Both the position numbers and the translations under genes were made by a program. 29,030 bases of DNA from a bacterium (lineage in GTDB: Bacteria > Planctomycetota > J058 > JAJDCP01): positions 1-29,030 of the forward strand of contig JAUIEM010000076.1 in NCBI GenBank assembly GCA_030428695.1, given 5' to 3'. Below the pieces are notes generated by a model that was not told the DNA's origin, made no database searches, and saw nothing but the letters and a program-made list of their open reading frames with translations. Positions 7,693 to 13,279 of the stretch are shown piece by piece (position 1 is the stretch's first letter; each line of letters starts with the position of its first letter).

Positions 7693-9666
7693 GTGGTCGG
7701 TCGCTCGTCTCTCTCCCGCAAGGCCTTCCTGGCGCTCAGCCTGGCCGCCACGCTCGCCACCTTCCTCACCCGCTCCCGGCAGGCCGATGTCGTGTTCCTC
7801 CCGCTGCCGGCAGCCGCGCCTCCCGGCGTGGTCGCCCACGACGGCAAGGCGGTGGTGCCGCGAGGCTTCGACGGCTACTACCACCTCCGCCGGATCGAGC
7901 AGGTCGCGCGCACCGGGCGGCCTCCGCCCGACACGGACCCGTGGCTCAACTTCGCCTCCGGCGCGCCGGCGGTGCGGCCGTACTGGCCCCTCGGCTACGA
8001 CACCCTGGTCGGGATGCTCGCCCGGAGCCTCGGCTGCGAGAGCCGCGGCGCCATCTGGGCGCTGGCCTGCTGGGTCTCGCCGGCGATCGCGGCCCTGGGC
8101 TGCCTGTTGCTGTGCCTGCTCGCGGCTCCCCTCATCGGCCGGGGGGCGGCCGCGGGGGCGGGGCTGTTCTTCGCGCTCGTGCCCTGGGCCGATCTCAACG
8201 AGGGCGTCGGCGTCGTCGATCACCATGGGGTCGAGCAGTGGTTCGCGATCGTCGTCCCCCTGCTGTTCCTGCGCCAGCTCGGCCGCACCCGACCGCGGGC
8301 CTGGGTGGCGGGAGCGCTGCTCGGCTGTCTCGGGCTGGTCTGGACCGGCGGCGTCCTCCTGCTCGCGCTGCTGTGTGCCTGGGGGCTGGCCCACGCCGCC
8401 TGCGACCCGAAGAGGCGCGGCCTGCTCGCGACCGCGCAGCTGTGCGCGGCGGCGTGCGTGACCACGCTGGCGATCCTGCCCACGAGCTGGTGGGGGCGCG
8501 CGCTGCGCTTCGACTACACGCCCCTGTCGTGGATGCTCTGGGCCCAGATCTTCGGGGCGACCGTCCTCTTCGGGAGCCTGTGGCTGGCGCGCGCCCGTCT
8601 TCCGCGCGGCCCTTTCCGCTTCGTCGGCGTGGCGGGCGTCGTCGCGGCCGTCGTCGCGGGGCTGCTGCTCGGGCTCGTTCCCCCCCTGCGCGCCGGAGTC
8701 CTCGCGGGGCTCGGCTACCTCGACAAGAGCGATGCCCTGTTCGCGCTCGTCCGCGAGTCCCGGCCGTTCCACGAGCTCCCCCTGGGCTGGCCGACGCTGC
8801 TCTGGTGGCTCGTGCTCGCCCTGCAGGTCCTCGCCCTGGCGGTCTGGGCGCGCCGTTGGTGGCAGCGGCCGGGGCCGGAGCGCGGTCTGCCGCTGCTGTG
8901 GGGGCTGTGGGGACTCGGGCTGGTGCTGGCGCAGTCCTTCCGCTTCAGCCGCTGGTGGGATGCGCCCGCCGCCCTCGCCCTCGGCGTCTGCCTGGCAGGC
9001 GGTCGCAGGGCGCGGGTGCTGGGGGTGCTCGGCCTCCTGCTGTTCGGCCTCGGCCAGGCGCGGCTCTGGAACACCGCCGCGTCCCCGCGCTGGTACGAGA
9101 GCGCTCCGGGGGTTCCGACCACCACCGGGCACCATCACCTGCTCGATGCGGTCGTCTGGCTCGCGGGCAACACGCCGGCCGTCGACGCGGAGAGGCCGGC
9201 CTGGGGTGTGCTCGCCCATCCCGACCTCGGCCACTGGCTGCTCGGCTACGCCCGCCGTCCGGCCCTCGGCACCCCGTTCGGCCAGGCCCCCGCGCACATC
9301 GCCGCCAACCGGAGGAGCTTCGAGCTCCTGCTGCTGCCCGTCGAGGAGCTCGCGACGGCGATGCAGGAGGGCGGCTACCGCTACGTCATCGTCCACGACC
9401 CCTTCCGCTTCCCGTTGGGGGAGGAGCTGCAGAAGATCCTGGGGGAACCGCACGCGAGCCGCGTCGGGCGGCTGTCCGAGGCCGCCGCCTCCTTCGGCGC
9501 GGGGCGGCCCTTCCGGGCGGAGCAGCTCGAGATCGGCCTCTTGCATCTGTGGGTCGCGAACGGGGCCCCGCAGCCGGACGTCCCGGGCAGCGAGCGTCTC
9601 GAGCTCGTCACCTGGAAGAACGTCGACGGTCTACCGCTCTACAAGATCTTCCGGCTCCGGCCCTGA
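7693..9666 (+). CDS. STT3/PglB-like oligosaccharyltransferase (GT-C, GT66-like)
   Basis: 657 aa with about 11-13 TMs and a soluble C-terminal domain. The first periplasmic loop has GFDGYYHLRR (58-67) and PDTDPWLNF (79-87), then PYWPLGYDTL (96-105). The next conserved acid motif is VVDHHGVEQW (174-183; D176 and E181). These match the catalytic and metal-binding loops of STT3, AglB and PglB, which move a lipid-linked glycan to Asn of exported proteins. In the C-terminal domain HPDLGHWLLGYARRP (509-523) followed by GTPFG aligns with the WWDYG region that binds the sequon. It is degenerate, with HPD in place of WWD. The GTG at 7693 is chosen for GGGAGG at 7683-7688 and the promoter position. An earlier GTG at 7657 would add 12 residues. 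The overall STT3-like call is strong, but activity on proteins is inference. Confidence 0.82.
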   Translation: MVGRSSLSRKAFLALSLAATLATFLTRSRQADVVFLPLPAAAPPGVVAHDGKAVVPRGFDGYYHLRRIEQVARTGRPPPDTDPWLNFASGAPAVRPYWPLGYDTLVGMLARSLGCESRGAIWALACWVSPAIAALGCLLLCLLAAPLIGRGAAAGAGLFFALVPWADLNEGVGVVDHHGVEQWFAIVVPLLFLRQLGRTRPRAWVAGALLGCLGLVWTGGVLLLALLCAWGLAHAACDPKRRGLLATAQLCAAACVTTLAILPTSWWGRALRFDYTPLSWMLWAQIFGATVLFGSLWLARARLPRGPFRFVGVAGVVAAVVAGLLLGLVPPLRAGVLAGLGYLDKSDALFALVRESRPFHELPLGWPTLLWWLVLALQVLALAVWARRWWQRPGPERGLPLLWGLWGLGLVLAQSFRFSRWWDAPAALALGVCLAGGRRARVLGVLGLLLFGLGQARLWNTAASPRWYESAPGVPTTTGHHHLLDAVVWLAGNTPAVDAERPAWGVLAHPDLGHWLLGYARRPALGTPFGQAPAHIAANRRSFELLLLPVEELATAMQEGGYRYVIVHDPFRFPLGEELQKILGEPHASRVGRLSEAAASFGAGRPFRAEQLEIGLLHLWVANGAPQPDVPGSERLELVTWKNVDGLPLYKIFRLRP

Positions 9667-9673
9667 CGGCGCT

Positions 9674-10063
9674 CTACGTCGGGGCGAAGGGGTTGTAGCA
9701 GGGGCTGAGATAGGGTTCGTACAGGGTCGTGTAGGTCACGACCCGCGCCTCGTCGGCGCCGTGCGCGAAGAAGTCCGAGCTGCACAGGAAGATCCGCAGG
9801 ATCTGCGCCGGGTCGCGGTGCCCCGGGTGGTCGAGCAGGCGGTCGCGGTAGTCCTCTGCGAAGTGTCGCAGGCCCTCGCGGTCGATCGACAGGTAGGAGA
9901 AGTGTCCGCGCACGAGGGCTTCGATCGCGGCGATCGCCGGCTCGACCTCCGGGGGGTCGGACTCGAACAGCCCGGCGGGCAGGACCGCCGCGCCCCCGCC
10001 GACCACGACGCCCGCGAGGGCGAGCCGGGAGAGGATCTGGCGGCGGGTCAGGCGTCGGGCCAT
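9674..10063 (-). CDS. Small Tat-exported partner of the GMC oxidoreductase
   Basis: 129 aa. The N terminus RRLTRRQILSRLALAGVVVGGGA (about 3-25) has the twin-arginine pattern T-R-R-Q-I-L, then a weakly hydrophobic stretch, as in Tat signals. The rest is a small helical domain with FSYLSIDREGLRHFAEDY (about 55-72). It ends in a Pro/Tyr-rich tail, YLSPCYNPFAP. It lies 9 bp after the GMC oxidoreductase gene. Small Tat-signalled subunits typically accompany GMC flavoenzymes such as gluconate 2-dehydrogenase and carry the cofactor enzyme across the membrane folded. That role is inferred here from position and signal, not from a clear subunit-3 motif. Its stop is 7 bp from the convergent STT3-like stop. 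Confidence 0.75.
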   Translation of the reverse strand: MARRLTRRQILSRLALAGVVVGGGAAVLPAGLFESDPPEVEPAIAAIEALVRGHFSYLSIDREGLRHFAEDYRDRLLDHPGHRDPAQILRIFLCSSDFFAHGADEARVVTYTTLYEPYLSPCYNPFAPT

Positions 10064-10072
10064 CGTCTGCTC

Positions 10073-11473
10073 CTATCCGTACAGGTGGCGCGCCGAGAAC
10101 AGCGAGAGCGCGCACAGGGTGAGGGTCGGGTTCGCCGGGGCCGCGGTCGGGTACACCGCCGACCCGAGCACGGCGAGGTTGCGGACCCGGTGGTGCAGCA
10201 GGTGGCGGTCGACGACGGAGGACTGCGGGTCGCTCCCCATCGGCACCGTGCCGATCACGTGGTTCTCCGTCGAGGCCTGGGCGCCGAGCCCCATGTCCTC
10301 GTGCGGGAACCGTCCGAACGCCGCCTCGAGATCTTCCCGGGCCCGGTCGAGGGAGCGCTGGGTCCAGGCGGACGGACCGTGCCAGGACAAGCGCGGACGG
10401 AGCGGGTCGTCGGCGAGCACCTCCAGCCGGTTCCCGGGCTGGCGGAGGTCCTCGTAGACGAGCTTGCCGAACAGGACCCTCCGCCACTTCCCCCGCTCCA
10501 GCCGGATCTGCCCGAAGTTGAAGGTCTCGACCAGGGCGGAGGCCCGCTCCCGGCGCCGCTCCCCCCCGTACAGCATGTAGCCATGGCCGGTGACCGACGT
10601 CGACCCGTCGAAGTTGTCGATGCCGTCGGTGTGCACCCAGAAGTAGACGCCGATCTGCTCGCACAGCCCGCGCCCGAGCTCGGGATGGTCGAAGCCCGAG
10701 CGAAGGAGCAGCGCCGGATTCCCCAGCCCGCCCGCGCCGAGGGCGAACAGCTCCGCCTCGACGCTGCGCTCTTCGGCGCCGCGGGTGTAGACGAGCGAGC
10801 GCGCGCTGTCCCCGTAGACTTCGAGCCGCACGGCGAGGGCCTCGAGCTCCAGGGTGACGCGCCGGTCCTCGAAGACGCTCCGCATCCCGTTCTCGACGGT
10901 GAACTTCGAGTCGATCGGGCAGTGCTCGCAGACCGCGCTGCCGCAACACGGCGGTCGCCCGTCGGCGGTGCGTCGGGTCGGACGCGCGCAGGGCACGGCG
11001 AAGAAGCTGTCCGGCCAGAGCGACGCGAGCGCGCGGTCGACCGACGACAGGCGGTGCGCGGGCTGGGGATAGGGACGGCTGCGGCGGAACGGGGTGCGCT
11101 CCGAGGGGCCCGCGACGCCCAGGAGCTCCTCGGCGTCGCAGTAGAACGGCTCGAGCTCGTCGTAGGACACCGGCCAGTCGACCCCGACCCCGTACCGGCT
11201 CGCCAGCTCGAAGTCCTCGGGAAGCATGCGCGGGGTCTGGCCCCACCAGCAGTTCGAGCAGCCCCCGAAGAGGTGGTGGGCGGTCCAGGGCTTGGCGGGT
11301 GTCAGGTTGACGAAGTCGTCGCTGGGGAGCCGCCCGCGCCGCTCGGCGTGGGGGATCCGCGGGCCGCGCTCGAGCACGAGCACCCGCGCGTCGGCCGGCG
11401 CGTGACGGAGGTACTCGGCAAGGAAGAAGCTCGAGGCGAAGCTGCTGCCGACGAGCACCAGGTCGTAGCTCAT
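10073..11473 (-). CDS. GMC-family FAD-dependent oxidoreductase
   Basis: 466 aa. YDLVLVGSSFASSFFLAEYL (3-22) is the N-terminal FAD-binding beta-alpha-beta; the usual G-x-G-x-x-G is changed to GSSFAS. LVLERGPRI (32-40) binds the ribose. HHLFGGCSNCWWGQ (66-79) is the GMC flavin loop. A cysteine cluster PPCCGSAVCEHCP (175-187) recalls bacterial GMC dehydrogenases. The C-terminal domain has STENHVIGTVPMG with the catalytic His, and AAPANPTLT with the matching Asn. Such enzymes oxidise alcohols, sugars or sterols. The substrate is unknown. The ATG is chosen because its ATGA overlaps the stop of the bridging small ORF, and the protein starts directly with the Rossmann strand. It has no signal of its own, so it may travel with the Tat partner. 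Good family call. Confidence 0.87.
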   Translation of the reverse strand: MSYDLVLVGSSFASSFFLAEYLRHAPADARVLVLERGPRIPHAERRGRLPSDDFVNLTPAKPWTAHHLFGGCSNCWWGQTPRMLPEDFELASRYGVGVDWPVSYDELEPFYCDAEELLGVAGPSERTPFRRSRPYPQPAHRLSSVDRALASLWPDSFFAVPCARPTRRTADGRPPCCGSAVCEHCPIDSKFTVENGMRSVFEDRRVTLELEALAVRLEVYGDSARSLVYTRGAEERSVEAELFALGAGGLGNPALLLRSGFDHPELGRGLCEQIGVYFWVHTDGIDNFDGSTSVTGHGYMLYGGERRRERASALVETFNFGQIRLERGKWRRVLFGKLVYEDLRQPGNRLEVLADDPLRPRLSWHGPSAWTQRSLDRAREDLEAAFGRFPHEDMGLGAQASTENHVIGTVPMGSDPQSSVVDRHLLHHRVRNLAVLGSAVYPTAAPANPTLTLCALSLFSARHLYG

Positions 11474-11616
11474 CGGCCGCGATCCCGGTGGAAGACCCAC
11501 GGCGCGTGGCAGAACAGGGAGTGTGGCATCGGGAGCTCCTGCAGACCCCGGACCTCCGGGTCTGTGCGTTTGTCTTCTTTCAGTCCCCTGGCACAGGCTC
11601 TCATGGCTGGCATCAT
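11470..11616 (-). CDS. 48-codon bridging small ORF; possible leader or precursor peptide
   Basis: 48 aa, too short for routine calling. Its ATG overlaps the TGA of the upstream glycosyltransferase gene (TGATG). Its TGA overlaps the ATG of the GMC oxidoreductase (ATGA), so it exactly bridges the two. An internal ATG at 11529 has a good GCAGGAG ribosome site at suitable spacing and would give a 19-aa peptide, MPHSLFCHAPWVFHRDRGR. The first half is charged (LKEDKRTDPEVRGLQELP) and unusually rich in A-ending codons for this genome. The second half has Cys, Trp and three His. The GMC gene itself lacks a strong ribosome site, so this ORF may serve as a translational-coupling leader. It might also be a modified-peptide precursor. 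No family is recognised, and chance is possible in such GC-rich DNA. Confidence 0.4.
   Translation of the reverse strand: MMPAMRACARGLKEDKRTDPEVRGLQELPMPHSLFCHAPWVFHRDRGR
11542..11564. other. Hairpin inside the bridging ORF, beside the internal ribosome site
   Basis: CAGACC-CCGG and CCGGGTCTG pair as nine base pairs with one bulged C around an ACCT loop. On the minus strand it comes just before the GCAGGAG site at the internal ATG (11529), so folding could affect initiation. On the plus strand a T-rich stretch follows (11565-11580), giving it the look of a terminator in the antisense direction. Confidence 0.4.
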
Positions 11617-13169
11617 CAGTCCGCGCCGGGCTTGAGCTGGTAGAAGTTGAAGAACCGATCGGGTCCGATGCGGACGCTGCGGGGCACGTACAGCTCGTAC
11701 AGGGTGTCGTCGGCGTAGAGGTCCCCTTCGCGCGCCCACATCGCGGGGCTGGCGTACGGGATGAAGGGCCGCTGGCTCCGGTCTCGAGGCCGGCTCGTCA
11801 CGTCGATGTTGCCGAGCAACAGGAAGGTCGGCCGCCGCGACAGGATGTACGCCCCGTCGTGCTTCTCGTGGCCAGCCCAGCCGGCGCCCATCGCGGGCAT
11901 CGAGCGGCGGGCGATGTGCTTGTCGGTCAGCCCGACCATGTCGTAGACCACGAGCCCCGAGTAGTAGCCCACCGCCCCGATGGGGACCGCCGCCAGGCTC
12001 GCCCCCTCGGGGGCGTTCCGCCGCAGCCAGTGGCCGGCCGCGGTCCAGCGAGGGATCTCCTCGGTCTTCTGGTAGTGGTAGAGGGGATAGTGCGGCCCGA
12101 CGACCGGCCGCGAAGCGTGGACGAACGCCGACAGCCCGACGAGCACGAGCGTGGCGAGCCCTGCCCGGCGGGCGAGAGGGTGCGCCGGGAACTTCCGCGC
12201 GAGGCGGCGCAGGTCGGCGAGCAGGTGGGCCTGCAACACCAGCAGCAGCGGCAGGGGCGCGAGGGCGAAGCGGTACATCGGCAGCCCGTCCCCGCCGACG
12301 CCGACGGTCGCGCCCCACAGCGCGCTCGCGGTGACCGCGACGAAGCGGAGGCGCCCTCCGCCCACCACGAGGGCGTACAGGACGGGCAGCGCCATCAGCG
12401 GCAGGCCCTCGTGGTCGGCAGCGTACTCGTGCAGGTAGACGCAGCCCCGCCAGAGCTGCGCCAGCCCCCCTCCAGTCTTGGCGTAGTAGGTGTTCGGAAG
12501 CCACTCGCCGAAGTACCAGTAGCGGCAGCCGAACAGCAACAGGACGGCGCCAAGGCAGGGCAGGACCCAGGCGAGGAAGCGCCGCCAGCCAGTCGCGCGC
12601 AGCCGGAGCAGCTGCCAGAGCCCGAACAGCCCGAAGACGAGGAGGGACTCCGGGCGCGTCAGCAGGCAGGCGACGGTCCATCCGATTGCCTGGGCCGGCC
12701 GGTCGGCCAGCAGCGCGACGGTCCCGCCGAGGATGGTGCAGACGAACAGCGTCGTCTCCATCCCGGACCCGGCCCAGCACGCGAAGCCGCCGTTGCACGC
12801 CAGCACCAGCGGCGCGAACAGCGCGGCCAGGGGCGCGGCCTTGCCGGGCTGCAGGAGGGCGAAGAGCCGGTAGGCGAGCAGCAGGCTGATCACGCCCGCC
12901 AGGACGCCGCCGATCCGCGCGACGAGGAGCATGTCGAGCCCGGCGGCGCCGCACGCGGCCAGCCCGATGGTCCAGAGCGGGCTGGTGAAGCCCTCGACGC
13001 GGTCGCCGGGGTTGTACACCAGGCCGTGGCCGGACGCGAGGTTGTCGGCGTAGCGCAGCGTGATGAAGGCGTCGTCGCTGACGAAGTCGTAGAGGGCGAC
13101 GTGGCCGACGAAGGCAGCACAGATCAGCCCGAGGAAGAGCTTCCGTCGGCCGAAGAGTCGCTCGAGCAT
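11616..13169 (-). CDS. GT-C glycosyltransferase of the AftB/ArnT-like type
   Basis: 517 aa with about ten TM segments. Right after TM1 comes DFVSDDAFITLRYADNL (28-44), then GHGLVYNPGDRVEGFTSPLW (47-66). This D-D-A-F-I-x-x-R-Y-A and N-P-G-x-R-V-E-G-F-T-S-P-L-W block is the conserved first periplasmic loop of polyprenyl-phosphate-sugar-dependent enzymes related to mycobacterial arabinofuranosyltransferase AftB. D32 and D33 are candidate catalytic acids. A soluble C-terminal domain (about 385-517) contains GAVGYYSGLVVYDMVGLTD. The ATG at 13169 is preferred over one 18 bp earlier because AAGG sits six bases before it and the earlier ATG has none. It begins the operon that continues through the bridging ORF to the GMC enzyme. 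Sugar and acceptor unknown. Confidence 0.82.
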   Translation of the reverse strand: MLERLFGRRKLFLGLICAAFVGHVALYDFVSDDAFITLRYADNLASGHGLVYNPGDRVEGFTSPLWTIGLAACGAAGLDMLLVARIGGVLAGVISLLLAYRLFALLQPGKAAPLAALFAPLVLACNGGFACWAGSGMETTLFVCTILGGTVALLADRPAQAIGWTVACLLTRPESLLVFGLFGLWQLLRLRATGWRRFLAWVLPCLGAVLLLFGCRYWYFGEWLPNTYYAKTGGGLAQLWRGCVYLHEYAADHEGLPLMALPVLYALVVGGGRLRFVAVTASALWGATVGVGGDGLPMYRFALAPLPLLLVLQAHLLADLRRLARKFPAHPLARRAGLATLVLVGLSAFVHASRPVVGPHYPLYHYQKTEEIPRWTAAGHWLRRNAPEGASLAAVPIGAVGYYSGLVVYDMVGLTDKHIARRSMPAMGAGWAGHEKHDGAYILSRRPTFLLLGNIDVTSRPRDRSQRPFIPYASPAMWAREGDLYADDTLYELYVPRSVRIGPDRFFNFYQLKPGAD

Positions 13170-13178
13170 CCGCCACCT

Positions 13179-13225
13179 TTCGTGCATGCAGGCTGCGGCA
13201 CCGTTCGTGCACGCAGCGCTGCCAC
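13179..13225. repeat. Imperfect 22-23 bp direct repeat upstream of the GT-C gene
   Basis: TTCGTGCATGCAGGCTG... at 13179-13201 recurs as TTCGTGCACGCAGCGCTG... at 13204-13225, about 18 of 22 bases alike. It lies in the leader between the candidate promoter and the ribosome site of the glycosyltransferase, a position that suits a regulator binding site. Confidence 0.45.
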
Positions 13226-13227
13226 TG

Positions 13228-13257
13228 AAGATAGGGGAATCCGACCGCCGAGCACAA
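13228..13257 (-). promoter_or_regulatory. Weak candidate promoter for the GT-C/GMC operon
   Basis: On the minus strand TTGTGC (13257-13252) and TATCTT (13233-13228) are 18 bp apart. The -10 matches four of six bases and the -35 three. The start would fall near 13221, within the direct repeat. Confidence 0.25.
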
Positions 13258-13279
13258 CGCGCAGCGCGCCCCCGGGCGC

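Noticed and set aside
7180..9546. A very long minus-strand reading frame continuous with the 5239-7179 glycosyltransferase
   Set aside because: Upstream of 7179 it is rich in Arg, Glu, Gln and Pro and lies antisense to the VOC-upstream region and the STT3-like gene; it is a shadow of their GC-rich third positions.
8732..11635. 967-codon plus-strand open frame
   Set aside because: It is Ser/Arg/Gly-rich with no domains and runs across the ends of real genes on both strands.
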